Below are positions 10,998 to 22,856 of a DNA stretch of 64,000 nucleotides, piece by piece. Below the pieces are notes generated by a model that worked only from the letters and a program-made list of their open reading frames with translations, had not been told where the DNA came from and made no database searches. Source of the stretch: Lactuca virosa (taxonomy: Eukaryota > Streptophyta > Magnoliopsida > Asterales > Asteraceae); assembly GCA_928212115.1 (NCBI GenBank), contig CAKMRJ010000001.1:179006764-179070763 (forward strand), read 5' to 3'. The position numbers were made by a program, and so were the translations under genes. Position 1 is the first letter of the stretch. Each line of letters begins with the position of its first letter.

Positions 10998-11302
10998 TTT
11001 AAGGGTCGATGTCTTGTAAAGAGTCGAATTGTGTTTAGTCTATTTCGTATATAATGTATTTACTAAGTCACTTTTGTACGAAGCGCAATGGTTCCAGACT
11101 TAGTATTTTTTGTACTCTCATGTTTCCTATAAATAGGGACTGAGCTTTGGTTTAGACTATGAGTTTTTCCAGATTTCATAGTCTACTTTTGTAATCAAGC
11201 TTATTGAGAGTAATAGAAACTTCAAAGTCTTATTTACTTTCTGATTTCATTACATTGATTGATCTTGTTCTTAATCAATTTCTCATATACAATTCAACTA
11301 CA
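10998..11302 (+). repeat. SireA-type LTR (305 bp)
   Basis: The LTR begins at the base after the PPT (TTTAAGGGTCG here, TGTAAGGGTCG in SireB, so the TG end is mutated) and ends with CA at 11302. It contains a TATA-like CCTATAAATAGGG near 11129-11141. It is followed by a primer-binding site rather than by flanking DNA, so it can be read as the 3' LTR of SireA and as the 5' LTR of a following element. Confidence 0.85.
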
Positions 11303-11340
11303 ATTGGTATCAGAGCAGTAATAGAATCGATTTCTCAAAA
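11303..11340 (+). other. tRNA primer-binding site and leader stub after the SireA LTR
   Basis: ATTGGTATCAGAGCAG at 11303-11318 is complementary to the 3' end of plant initiator tRNA-Met. Only 22 further bases remain before NA1 starts at 11341. This stub belongs to a second Sirevirus whose body is not present next to it. Confidence 0.85.
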
Positions 11341-11677
11341 TGTTGGGGTGCAAAGTTCTTCATGTATGACTTTGTAGATGGTATGACTTTTGTAGACCCA
11401 CTTGCATGTGGTGCATTAGCCTTATGACTAATGAGTATTAGAGAGTGAGAGAGAGACATGTAAACACCTCTATATAAGGTGGGTTTAGTCCACTTGTAGA
11501 GGTGTGCTTGAGAGGTGTAAAAGTGAGTGTGTAAGTGTGTGTTATTTATGTAGACTAGATATATGTCCCTTTTTGTAACACCATACATATTCAATACATC
11601 TCTTGAACACCCAAATCACCATGTTCATTGTGCAATCTTTACTTCCGCATGCCAAACCATGTTCATAATTCACATCA
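11341..11677 (+). repeat. NA1 5' LTR
   Basis: TGTTGGGGTGCAAAG start and TTCACATCA end (TG...CA), 337 bp, with CTCTATATAAGG as probable TATA box near 11468. Confidence 0.88.
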
Positions 11678-11691
11678 ATTGGTATCAGAGC
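11678..11691 (+). other. NA1 primer-binding site
   Basis: ATTGGTATCAGAGC directly after the LTR; initiator tRNA-Met type. Confidence 0.85.
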
Positions 11692-14600
11692 TTGGTTTTC
11701 ACGATCAACGTGACTTTTGAAGAACGATTCTCGGTTTGGTAAAATCTGTCACAATTGGAGCATTTTTGGTGAGTATCTCTCTATGATCTCTCTTAATCTC
11801 ATTGAATCGTGCTTTGCGTTTTTTATTTTTGATTGCTTTGTCTCATTGGATCTAATCCGTTTCATCCCATTGTGTGATCCAATAATTTTTTTTAGATCAA
11901 ATCCAACCTAAAACAAAATTAAATTTCCGATAATGTTCATTGATCCCAAACATTAAATTTGGATACTGTTCGAAGTCCAAGAGTCCATTTGATGCAAATT
12001 TCACTGTTACTGGTCACGTATCTTGTGTCCAATAGTGTTTGATCCGATGTTTTAAAACTGTGAGCCCAATTCATATTCTTATTCGATAATTTTGATATTT
12101 CTGGTAATCAAGAGCCCAATATTTCATTCGTTTATGATTCAAATGAACTCGTCACTGTTCATTAACATTTTGAGCCCAAATCATGAATGTCTTTAACTCA
12201 TTGAATCATTTTGAATCATCAATCGTTGTTCGTCATCTTACTTGTACACACGCATCATGTACTTGTACCATCGGATAATATTTCTTCATAATCAGTTCTT
12301 CTTCTCTTCTTAATCTCATTTTCTCATTGTATTTTTTCGATCGGTGTATAATGCTAATCTGCAAATGTGAATCGATTTCAAATGATTATCATATGATGAA
12401 ATCGATTTTGGTCAAGCTAAAATTTGAGAAATCGAAAAATTGGTTCTTTGATTTTAAAGATCTTGACCAAGAACACTTGAAGGAGGTTTAAAACAGGTGC
12501 TTGAACATGTTTTGATCTGGAATTTGGTGAAGGAATGTTCACTTTCGTGTTTGTCGATCTTTGATTTTAAAAAGTCAAACCCAGAAAAAGTCAAACTCGA
12601 CTTCTATGGGTTGATTTGATGAATTGGATGTTAAAACTGGATTTTACAAATTGTTTAGAGGTTGTGAAAGTCGAAATCAGTCGAAGTCGGTGATTTGTGG
12701 GTCGAATTCGATTTTGATGATAAATTTGATGTCGATGTTCCAAGGATTAATTTCGAATGTCTTTATTGAAATCAGAGTACGGTTTGGAATTCGTTTTTTG
12801 GAGTCATTAATGTCGAATGCTTTGAACTAGAAATCGAGTTTGGTTGATTGATTTGGTTCATTCTGTGAGTTCGCAAGATTGATTTGTGCGAGTTCGTTTG
12901 ATGCCGATTGAAGTAATGAACGAACAGATGAAGAGATTTGATTGTTAATTTCGAAAGATTGGAGTCTATGTTCGTTAATTTGGAATCGATCGTGAGTTAG
13001 GTCAAGAATCGTTGATTTTGAGACTTAAAGAACGAAGGGTCAATGTTCGTTTGTATATGGGTATCGATTGGGAACGAGACGGCTTGGAAGTTTTTGATAT
13101 CTATTGTTGATTTGGGAACGAATCAAATGGTCAAAAACTTTGATTTTTGAAAAAGCGAAACTTAGAGTCGACTGATGAACAGGTGGGTGACGATGATGTT
13201 TATATGAGAAGACTGTTGATGCTTGACGAACAGTTGTTGTTGATGTTGGAAAGATACCAATAACGAGAGGATTCGATTGACGAACATATGATTTTGGGGA
13301 TGAAATCAGCAACTGATAACGAACGAAGAAATAAAGTATGGATGTCGATTCAGTGAATGAATGATTAAGAGGTTACTGTTCACCGTTAAGCGTTCGACAT
13401 GCTTCGATTTCGTTAATCTGAATGAAGATTTCGTTAATTAGAGAGAAAAATTTTGTTAAGTTTCATACAAAGAGGAGAGAGAAAATGGACAAATGATTTC
13501 GTACGAAGGGGAGAGAGAAAAAGTTTCTTACGTTTGAAAGGAAATTAGGAAGGCAAAATTTCGTATGTTTTGATGAAGAACAGAAGTTTCGTTCATATGG
13601 TGTTGGATTCGAACCAATTGGGAAATTGGGGAAGAAACTCAAAGTTACGAAAATGGCCCCTGAAATTTCGACTGTTTGGCACCTTTTCAAAACCCTTCGT
13701 ATGAATGATCAAAGTTTCGGATGATTTGATCAAAAAGCAAAAATTTTTGAATTCAGCCCCTATACCTTCGAATATTTGACACTTTGAAAATTAACCCAAG
13801 TTTCTTCTGTTTGACACTTTTCACCCAAATTCGAAATTTTTTGAAGCTTCGTATGTTTGGGGTGATTCTTCGTATGATTTGAGCACAAAGGGCATAATTT
13901 TCGAAAATAGTCCCTGAGGCTTCGAATGTTTGGTAGTTCGTACCCAAAATAGAAAAAGGACTGCTTTTGCTTAAAATTGTAGAAAATGCATTTCAGACCC
14001 CTACAGTTTGTGCAAATTGACACTTTCTACCCAGCTTTGGAAAAGGGGGAGAGTTTTGTATATTTTGTTGTTTTGGGCGCAACGGGTCACTGCAGAATTT
14101 TGAAATTGACAATTTCTACACATTTTTGAGAAATTTTGTCAAAGGCGATCCATGAATGAAGCTAAAAATTGAATATTTTTTGAGTTTTCCGGATTGAAAC
14201 ATAAAGTTTATGCCACATGTTAAGGGGGAGTTTTGACAAGAAAAATTCCAAATAGAGCACGTTCTTTTTCCTTGGAGGTTTTATAATCAAATTTCGATTA
14301 TAAAAAGGGGGAGAAGTTTATATGGAAATTCGAACTTGAATTTTTCATATTACGTGCATTTGAAGACCGAAGTGATCTTGAGGTTTTGAAGCTTACGAGA
14401 TGATGCAATTGAAAGTTCGGAAATGATTTATTTTCGAAATGGGTTTGGAATTATTGAAGATTTTTTGGGGTGTGTTTCTATGCTCAACTTTAGGGTGATC
14501 GATTTATAGTTTGAGAAGCTCGTGATCATTCGTTGATGCTCGGTTTGTATGGTCTCACATCCTAGAGCCCAAATTGAAGAATCATGGAAGAATTGAAGAT

Positions 14601-14692
14601 TGAAGTTCGTTTCGATATGTGTCACCTTTGAGGCTCGAACCGCGTAGTTGCTCGACTTTGGAAGATTTGAAGTAGGTAATCCATTCCTAACT
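11692..14692 (+). other. NA1 internal region, non-coding
   Basis: No protein domain in any frame. The first half is A/T-rich with many TCGA and CGAAT words. Around 13356-13415 it carries GAGGTTACTGTTCA followed by TTCGACATGCTTCG, a motif also found after pol in the Sireviruses. From about 13640 to 14040 there are four degenerate modules of the form CCCCTGAAATTTCGA..GTTTG.CAC. From 14043 several PPT-like tracts follow (AAAAGGGGGAGAG, TAAGGGGGAG, AAAAAGGGGGAGAAG). NA2 shares these features. Confidence 0.75.
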
Positions 14693-14705
14693 TTGAGGGG
14701 GAGAA
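14693..14705 (+). other. NA1 3' polypurine tract
   Basis: TGAGGGGGAGAA abuts the 3' LTR at 14706. Confidence 0.8.
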
Positions 14706-15043
14706 TGTTGGGGTGCAAAGTTCTTCATGTATGACTTTGTAGATGGTTTGACTTTTGTAGACCCATTTGCATGTGGTGCATTAGCCTTATGAATAATGAG
14801 TATTAGAGAGTGAGAGAGAGACATGTAAACACCTCTATATAAGGTGGGTTTAGTCCACTTGTAGATGTGTGCTTGAGAGGTGTAAAAGTGACTGTGTAAG
14901 TGTGTGTTATTTATGTAGACTAGATCTATGTCCCTTTTTGTAACACCATACATATTCAATACATCTCTTGAACACCCAAATCAACATGTTCATTGTGCAA
15001 TCTTTTAATTCCGCATGCCAAACCATGTTCATAATTCACATCA
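14706..15043 (+). repeat. NA1 3' LTR
   Basis: Same TGTTGGGGTGCAAAG start and TTCACATCA end as the 5' copy, 338 bp; the low divergence shows both come from one insertion. Confidence 0.88.
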
Positions 15044-15715
15044 CGACGTGTCATGAGCAGGTATAGAAACAAATTACTCGAGCAATAGTCATACCTTGAT
15101 ATAGGTAAAGTATTTAGAGTCCTGCGAGATGGTTAATTGGGACCTAGTGTTCATTATAATCTAGTAAGTTGGAAGATAAGAAAGCCTTATAGTGAGTCTG
15201 TAACTATTATTAGAGTATTGGTTCTAGAGTTTTCAAGTCAGTAAACCCGTTGTAGTAGTTTTGGTTAAATTTCAGGATGATGGAACCCTAAACACAGTTA
15301 AGAAACCATTTGCAATCTAGATTCATGTGTGTAAGGGATACGCCAAAATTCATTTAGAGACATATTCGGAAAAGTAGATTCCGTTAGGATATCGTTGATA
15401 AATTTCCCAAATTAATCACATTATAACGAGTCGACAATGTCTATAGTCAAAAGATCAAAAAGACATCTCGTGTCTGAAGGTGATCATTCATCGTACAATG
15501 TAAATTTTGGAAGTCCAGACAAACAACTTCTCGATTTGGAAGACTTCTCGAGGAGTTCGAGAGTACGACTAAGACAAAAAATGAAGTTCTTCGAGAAATA
15601 TCAAAGCGACAACGTCGGCTAGATCACGAGTTGATCTCAATAAATTGAATAAGAAACATCTAGGTGCGCTAGGAGCAGGATTTTAGGGACGAAATCTTTG
15701 TAAGTCGGGGAGAGT
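15044..15715 (+). mobile_element. 3' tail of a Ty3/gypsy element
   Basis: The end of this stretch, GGGACGAAATCT then AAGTCGGGGAGAGT at about 15688-15715, is the pol end and polypurine tract typical of plant gypsy (chromovirus-like) elements, followed immediately by an LTR start. Upstream, short frames rich in Arg/Ser (15437-15622) are seen but I cannot assign a domain. The left edge is cut by NA1. Confidence 0.55.
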
Positions 15716-16300
15716 TGTAAGACCCCATTTTCATCTTTCAATCGGATTCAATATATACCATCGTTTATAACATTATAAGTAGGTATATACCACTCCTTAG
15801 CCCAAGTAATCATCATAAATATTTAGGAAACGTCGATATGATTTCTGTAGATATATAAAATGCTTAAATTTGACTTCGTAAGAAGAAGTTATGCTTCTTC
15901 GAAGTTTCGCTATTAAATTGACACACCTCTGCATATCGTAAAAGATGAATTTTAGATAGGTTGATTATTGACCTAAGAAATCTAAATGAAATTCATAGTA
16001 GTCGTAAAACGAGAGCGTGCATATAGAGAACGTCCAAATCTGACTTCGTACGAGGAAGTTATGATTTTTTAATGTTTCAGCGCAACAGTGTGCGACACAG
16101 AATCCGAAATTAAGATCGATAGATTAAAAAAAATCTAAACGAGAGTTGAAGATCTCATCGATATGATTCCATCAATATAAAGACAATCGAGAACAGAGTC
16201 CATATGAAGTAGTTATGGATTTTACATGGTCGTTAATAGCATAATTTAATCAGGCCAAAACCATGAAAAGGAACGATGTATTTGGGACAACCACCACACT
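15716..16300 (+). repeat. Partial gypsy LTR (+), right end unclear
   Basis: Starts TGTAAGACCCC after the PPT. It contains three loose repeats of GACTTCGTA.GA.GAAGTTATG (near 15871, 16041 and 16200). It fades around 16300 into sequence that belongs to a minus-strand gypsy leader; the junction could not be fixed. Confidence 0.5.
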
Positions 16301-16935
16301 ACTCCCCGCCATTAGCTACAGAAGGAATTCCCCCTAACATCCTCTAACTACCTTACAAATACAATTACATATCGCCAACACCAGATAATTAAATGAAAGG
16401 TCTCACATTACAACAGTTGGACTCAAACAAGAGATGTGCAATAGAGTTAAAACCTCACCTTCTAAAATTATCTAGTCTCAACTATATGTTACTTAACATA
16501 CTCGCTTAGTAGTTATCTAAGGTTAATGGAAAATCCTAAAAGCACAAAGTAAGCAACATTCGAGTATCGAGTAATCAGAACAAGCATAACCTAATCAGGT
16601 CATCCTATCACTGACTGATCATTACTAGCATGCAAGTCTACAACCTTATACAGTAGGCATATAAAGGAATCTCTCCTAGCATTCTATCATGCAAATCCTG
16701 AGCATATATTTATCCCTAACTAGCATGTGATTCATAGATTCACAAGTCAAAGCATATAATAAAACATGTATGGGTATTTTGGGAAAACTTACTTGAGCTT
16801 GGTCGATTGCATGAACCACACCCTTTTCTTTTATTAGAAAACCTTTTTTTTTAAAAATTCTTCTTGGAAAATTCTACCAAACCCTCGGTTTGATTTCAGA
16901 CACACCCAAGAGTATGCCCGAATCTCTCAAACTAA
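16300..16935 (-). other. Leader of a minus-strand gypsy element
   Basis: Non-coding on both strands. It lies immediately downstream (in minus sense) of the primer site at 16936-16950, so it should be the 5' untranslated leader of that element. Its gag and pol are missing: the leader runs into the + strand gypsy LTR fragment. Confidence 0.5.
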
Positions 16936-16950
16936 GGCTCTGATACCAAC
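16936..16950 (-). other. Gypsy primer-binding site
   Basis: Minus strand reads GTTGGTATCAGAGCC, complementary to initiator tRNA-Met, next to the LTR end at 16952. Confidence 0.85.
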
Positions 16951-16951
16951 T

Positions 16952-18845
16952 TGAAACGTCCCACAAATTAAGACCAGAAATTTTGATTTTTATATTAATA
17001 AAGCCCATTATCCATAACAATATCATAAAACCATAGTGAAATCAGAGTATATCAAATAACATCCAAAAACATCAGAGTCACGAAAAATCATAACAATGTG
17101 GTGTGTACAGTGGTCATCCCGAGCTCTTTCCTTTCGAACCGGAAGTACCTGAAACATAAACTGAAAACCGTAAGTAAAAATCTTAGCGAGTTCCCCAAAA
17201 TACCACATATCAAACATATAATTTCCCCTAACTCCCCCCGGGCCATCAAGCCCCGCTCGAAACAGATATGCCAGTCATCAGGCCCCACCCGGTATACATA
17301 CAAACATATAAACACATGCCAAAATCACAATGATAAATCGCATACAATATAATCATCTTGCCCCGCCTGGTAAACATATCAGAAAACATACATGCAGAGT
17401 CACACAAACAACTAGCATCCTAATCATAACAAACCATGGGCTGGCATTGGTGCCATTAACCCACTAAACACAGTGAGGAAACTCACCTCAATCAGAAGAT
17501 AGCAAATCCCTTGCCCAAACCTGCTCCACAATGGCTCCTCACACTGAACACAATCAATAACAATCCTCTTTACATTCTTAAGGTTAAACTCATAAGACAT
17601 GAGGCGCAATAATAGCCCAAGCCCAAACTATGCCCACTAATGGCCCAACCCAATTAGAGATTCCTAAAGCCCAAACAATAATCTATTTTCCTAAATGGTA
17701 AAAGACCATTTTACCCATCCCAAAACTAGTCCGACAACCCATGACCCAGCTCCCAAAAGACTTACGGCCCAAAAGGCCCAAAATGGACTCCCTGGGGAGT
17801 ATGCCCCACTTACTAGAAACGTACACCCCGCGTCCCGACTGCCAAAGCACAATGTACAAGCTCTTGATGCACTGTCCATGCATTACGCTGAACATACTTC
17901 TACGTACACCCAATGTACTCATTAGAGGTCAAAACTCATCATTAAGCTCTTAATGGTTAATAGTAGGGCACCTAAAGTCATATCTGACCCTAAAGGGATG
18001 TATTAAGTCATAAAGTTCTTGACTTTATGACTTTTCATGGCTTAATGAGACCCAACCATTGTCTTTATCCATACTAAGAACACTAATTCATGCATGCCTT
18101 AACAATACCCTCAAGATGACATTTTTATGAATTAACAACTCAACAAGGACCAAGTTTAAGGCTCAAAGGTCATGGAGTAGCTTTTACTCACAAGATCAAC
18201 ATCCTTGGGACTAAAACTAGAGAACCATAAAGTTTGAAGCTTTATATCTCTAGAAGATAGATCAAGATGCACAAAGCCTGGATCCACAAGCCTCAAGCAA
18301 TCCCACACTTCTGCAATACGCCCCTCCTTCTTGAATGAGCACCAAAATGCATGAAATCACACAAAAAGCTCAAGAATCACACCAAAGGAGGCTAAGGGTT
18401 AATGAGATGGAGGTTGAAGGTAGAAGGGTTTAGAGTTGTGTTAAGGTCATTAAATAGGGGCCAAGACCTTAAATTAGGTTTTGCATCTGGTTGGAGTATG
18501 CCCTGCATACTCCCAGTACGCCCATCATACTCCATAAGGTGCTTGCGATCCTCCTACCTAGTAGACCCAACGTACTCCCTATGTACGCCCCGTGTACTAG
18601 GCTTAGCCTTAAAGCCACTAAACTTGCGAAAGCCATAACTTCTTCATTCTATATCCAAATATGAAGATCCTTATATCCATGGAAAGGTAATGAGAAGCTC
18701 TACACTTCTATCAACTCCCCTTGATATAAAACTTTCCAAACTATGATCCAAAATTCATGAAAGGCCTGAACTGTCACTTTACTAATATCCCTTGGACTCC
18801 AAAACACAAACCGAACTACCAAATCATCTAATAGCTCACAAACAA
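16952..18845 (-). repeat. Gypsy 5' LTR (GypL), larger piece
   Basis: The minus-strand LTR ends at 16952 beside its PBS. The sequence matches, in reverse complement, the + strand LTR at 58040-59646 (for example TTATGACTTT.., TTTGGAGTC.AAGGG and the ..GGCCCA blocks). It contains clusters of GTAC-type near palindromes around 17820-17930 and 18495-18600. It stops where CopH begins; the missing 5' 114 bp lie at 48107-48220, so the full LTR is about 2.0 kb. Confidence 0.75.
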
Positions 18846-19605
18846 TCCTATGTGCTCATACAAAAACCCTAATGCTTGGATCTAGGCTTCTCTATTGTAC
18901 ATGCAATTCATCCAAGACTTGAGAACCCTAATCTAGCATACATTGAAATCAAAATCTATAATGAACTAGTTTAGATGATACCTTTCAATGGTTGCAAGAA
19001 TCCTTTGAACTTCAAGAAGCTTAGTGTCACAAGTGTAACACCTCTAATGGCTCACAAACACCACAAGCAAGAGAATGATGTATAGGAGAAAGGATGAGAG
19101 GCAAAAATCGGCTCCAAGCTTCCAAGGGATCAAGTAGCCGATTTTTCTAGCCCTAAGGGTCCTTATATACTTGAGCTTCTAGGGTTTCAGTCAAAACCCT
19201 AATTGGATGACTTAGGCCCTAAGTAACTTGAGAACTTTTTGGAATAAGGCCTCCTTGGACGAAATTAAGATGAACTCCTCCTTAATTTCGTCCATGCCCT
19301 AATCCATATGGATTCTCAGCCCAATATCAACTATCACACAATTGACAGTTCTAGCCCCCTTTAATTAATTAATGTCTTTTAGCCACATAATTAATTCTTA
19401 ATTAATTCTTGTCTAATATTAATTAAACTATAAGATTTCTCTTTTAATATATTATTCATATAATATATTAATAAATCATCATAACCTCTCTTTCTCCATA
19501 AATCATACTATCAAGTTGCTTTGGTGAAGGCAACCCAAAAGGACCATGCACAATCGGGTCAAGTACATACCAAATATAGTTACGGGCTTAGACACTAATC
19601 CAACA
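18846..19605 (-). repeat. CopH 3' LTR (outer end truncated)
   Basis: Matches the right LTR (47321-48106) from its base ~25 on. Minus strand starts TGTTGGATTAGTGTC at 19605. Minus-strand TATA candidate AGTATATAAGGACCC near 19160-19175. Confidence 0.85.
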
Positions 19606-20450
19606 GTCTCCCACTTGGATAGTTCTAGTAACTATAGCACAAGTACAATCCGATTAGCAATCGTAGCTCTCAAAGACACTGTCGAACTCTGATCTTATCA
19701 GTAACCTGTCGTTTAGATAAGGGATCGTATAGTCCCCCGTTCTAGATATCGTGCGGACAATTACATGGAACATAGTCGTACTTATTGTCCTGCAGTTTGT
19801 TTCTCGATCTCTGATTTGTTTGACATAGAACTTAATTAAACACATCAATTCAGTCCTAACCGGGCTCGACACATAAGTCAAACCAAATCATCGAGGGCCC
19901 AGATATCGATTTTACCCTCTTAGAATAAAAGGGACAGATAAACTTCGACTTATATGCATTTACCATTTACTCATCAAATCATGCACAACAATGCGTTTTA
20001 TAACATCAAGTTACTGATGTGTTTACGCATTATCAATGCACAACCAACTTGCAACTAATAAACCATATGTCTAGGTTTTAAGACCATATGATATTTTTGT
20101 CTTGCGATAACTCGAGATAAATTCCATGAAGTGATTCCAGCAAGCGCGAGTCTAATCCAATGCTCAAATCTTATTCATAAGCACTCAAGAACGTTGCAAC
20201 AAACTTTTACTATGTCTAATACACTTTAGACAATCTACCAACCAATTCATGACAATCTTCTTTCATACCTACTCCCAAAGTATGAGCGACTGTGAAACGT
20301 TCGAATAATCTTATTATTCAGGAAGTTAAAACATGCAAAATGAAACAATAGGTAAATGATTAACATAAGACAGTAACTTTACGTATAAATAATACTCCTT
20401 TATTTAATCATCAAATGTTAATTACAATTTATCTATTACACGTTTCTAAG
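19606..20450 (-). other. CopH 3' untranslated region with polypurine tract
   Basis: The minus-strand tract CCAAGTGGGAGAC at 19606-19618 abuts the LTR. The remaining 830 bp between it and the RNase H stop are non-coding; the same region is present in CopG (60412-61259). Confidence 0.75.
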
Positions 20451-22856
20451 CTATCTATCGTCCTTCAGCCCAATGCTCCTAGCGTGCTGCAAGTGCTTGA
20501 CTCTACTCAGTTCCTTCGTAAGGGGATCTGCTGGGTTATCCTGTGACGATATCCTCTTCACTACGAGGAGTCCCTCTTCTACCCAATGTCGAATAAAATG
20601 ATATTTCATGTCGATATGTCGAGATCTACCATGATCCCTCGGTTCCTTGGTCAAGGAAACCGCTCCTTCATTATCGTAGAATATCTCAATAGGCTCCTTT
20701 GTGGTTGGTACAACTCCAAGGTCTCCAATGAAGTTCTTCAACCATATCGCCTCCTTTGACGCTTCGCTAGCCGCTATGTACTCTGATTCGCACGTTGAAT
20801 CAGCTACGGTCTCCTGCTTGAAACTTTTCCAAGTCACTGCACCTCCATTCAGGGTAAATACCCAGCCCGACTGTGAACAATAGTTGTCTCGGTCGGTCTA
20901 AAAACCGGCGTCACTATACCCTCGCACCCTTAAGTCATCACTCCCACCAAGGACTAGAAACCATTCCTTGGTCCTCCGAAGGTACTTAAGAATATTCTTG
21001 ATTGGGGTCCAATGTGCTTTGCCAGGGTTCCCTTGATATCTGATGCCCATGCTCAAATCGAAGGCCACATCAGGGCGAGTACAAGTCATAGCATACATGA
21101 TCGAGCCAACTGCGGAAGCGCAATGTACTCGCTCATCTCTGTTATCTCAACTTCGTTACTCGGACTTTGAGTCTTACTCAAATTTGGCATTACTTTGGAT
21201 TGGTAACTCCCCCTTCTTGGAATTCTCCATAGTAAAACGTTTTAGTACCTTCTCTAAGTAAGTATTTTGACTAAGTCCTATTAGTCTTTTACTCATATTT
21301 CTCACAATCCTTATTCGCAAAATATAGGCAGCCTCTCCGAGGTCCTTCATAGCGAAACACTTCCCAAGCCAGGACTTGACTTCCTGCATCGTCGGGAAGT
21401 CGTTTCCTATAAGTAGTATGTCATCGACATACAATACGAGGAAGCTAACTATAGTCCGACTGGCTTTGACATATACACATGACTCATCCTCGCTTCGCAG
21501 GAAACCAAAGACTTTGACTTTCTCATCGAAACAAAGATTCCATCTGCGAGATGCTTGTTTCAATCCATAAACGGATTTCTCAAGCTTACACACTCTATTG
21601 GGATGCTTCACATTGACAAAACCCTCTGGCTGACTCATGTAAACATCCTCAGCCAACTTTCCATTAAGGAAAGCAGTTCTAACATCCATTTGCCATATTT
21701 CATAGTCATGAAATGCAGCAATGGCTAGCATCACCCTAATAGACTTTATCTTCGCAACTGGTGAGAAGGTCTCATCATAGTCAACTCCGGGTGTTTAAGT
21801 AAATCCCTTCGCAACCAATCGTGCCTTATAAGTGTGTACCTTCCCATCCATGTTGGTGTTCTTCTTGAAGATCCACTTGCACCCGACCGTCTTACGACCT
21901 GGAACATTGTCAACCAAATTCTAAACTTGGTTGTCATACATGGTCTGAATCTCGCTGTCCATAGCCTCTTTCCATTTTGCAGACTCCGGGCCTGTCATGG
22001 CTTCCTTATAGCTGTTAGGTTTGTCCAAATTTACTAGTGTACTATCACTAATAAACGTATCCCCTTCAGTAGTGATATGGAAACCATAAAACTGGGGTGG
22101 AACACTAACTCTTTCGGAATGTCTATGAGGTAAGGACTCGTCAATCGGTTGAACAGGAGTTTCCTTCTCATGTTGAATGCCAGTGTTAGAGGTTCCTTCA
22201 TCGCTCGACTCTTAAAGCTATTCAAGATCGATTTGTCTCGCACTGTCTCCTTGGCTTATGAGTTCTCGCTCTCAGAAAACCCCTCTCCTCGCAACGAAGA
22301 CAACATTGTCACTCGGTCTGTAGAAGAGATATCCAAAGGACTTCTGCGGGTAGCCGATGAAAATACATCGCTCACTACAAGGTTCGAGCTTGTCGTGAGT
22401 CTCTCGCCTTACGAAAGCCTCGCAACCCCAAACCTTGATGTGTGCCAACGAGGGAGCTTTCCCCGTCCACATCTCTAAAGGCATACCCCCAGAATGAGAT
22501 AGGTAGCGAAGCACGACTCATGATGGAACGAACCATGTCTAGCAAAGTTCGATTACTCCTCTCAACTACACCATTCAACTGCGGTGTCTTGGCAGGTGTC
22601 AATTGTGAAACGATTCTGCATTCCTTGAGGTAGTCGTGGAATTCAATACTTAGGTACTCTCCACCTCGATCAGATCGAAGCATCTTGATTTTCCTGCCCA
22701 ACTGATTCTCCATTTCTTTCTTAAACTCTTTGAACTTTTTCAAAGGTTTCTGACTTATGCTTGATTAAGTAGATATAGCCATGTCTGCTATAATCATCAG
22801 TAAAAGTCAAGTAGAAGCGGCTTGTATCCCTTGTGGTGGATCTAAAGGGCCCACAT
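20451..22856 (-). pseudogene. pol: CopH pol: integrase end, reverse transcriptase, RNase H
   Basis: From the right: integrase core with second Asp in RSDRGGEYLS and Glu in NGVVERSNRT (22375-22743), integrase C-terminal part with WGCEAFVRRETHD and FIGYPQKSFGYLF (22272-22514), then a degraded linker, reverse transcriptase with QMDVRTAFLNG, GLKQASRRW and YVDD at 21420-21431 (21174-21734), RPDVAFDLSMG (20898-21098), and RNase H with ADSTCESEYIAASEA, YDNEGAVSL and SRHIDMKYHF (20451-20837). Several frameshifts and stops separate these pieces. The integrase is cut at 22856 by the NA2/SireC block and resumes at 30985. Confidence 0.88.

Larger units (their letters stand above)
1..11302 (+). mobile_element. 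SireA: Sirevirus-like Ty1/copia retrotransposon, 5' end outside window
   Basis: The order gag zinc knuckle, coiled-coil spacer, protease, integrase, reverse transcriptase, RNase H, long non-coding stretch, additional ORF, polypurine tract and LTR is visible on one strand. Integrase before RT defines Ty1/copia. The additional 3' ORF, the TGGTATCAGAGC-type primer site and repeated GAGGGGGAG tracts are features I know from Sireviruses. The 5' LTR and most of gag lie left of the window. Every reading frame is interrupted, so this copy is dead. SireB in this window is a complete relative and gives the expected layout. Confidence 0.9.
11341..15043 (+). mobile_element. NA1: gene-less LTR element, 3.7 kb
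   Basis: Two near-identical LTRs (11341-11677 and 14706-15043; about 8-9 differences by eye) flank 3.0 kb without any retroelement domain. A PBS follows the left LTR and a polypurine tract precedes the right one. This is the layout of a non-autonomous LARD-like element. The bases beside the two ends (CAAAA and CGACG) do not match, so no target-site duplication is present. Confidence 0.85.

Noticed and set aside
11310..11594. 94-codon minus-strand frame in the NA1 LTR (also at 14687-14959)
   Set aside because: It exists only because the LTR is duplicated; it runs antisense through the LTR and has no domain.
17088..17352. Overlapping frames of 64-84 codons on both strands in the gypsy LTR
   Set aside because: They lie inside a non-coding LTR, have no domain, and are not kept in the related LTR at 58040-59646.
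22149..22478. 109-codon plus-strand frame over CopH integrase
   Set aside because: Antisense shadow of the integrase C-terminal region read on minus; similar shadow at 62969-63268 in CopG.
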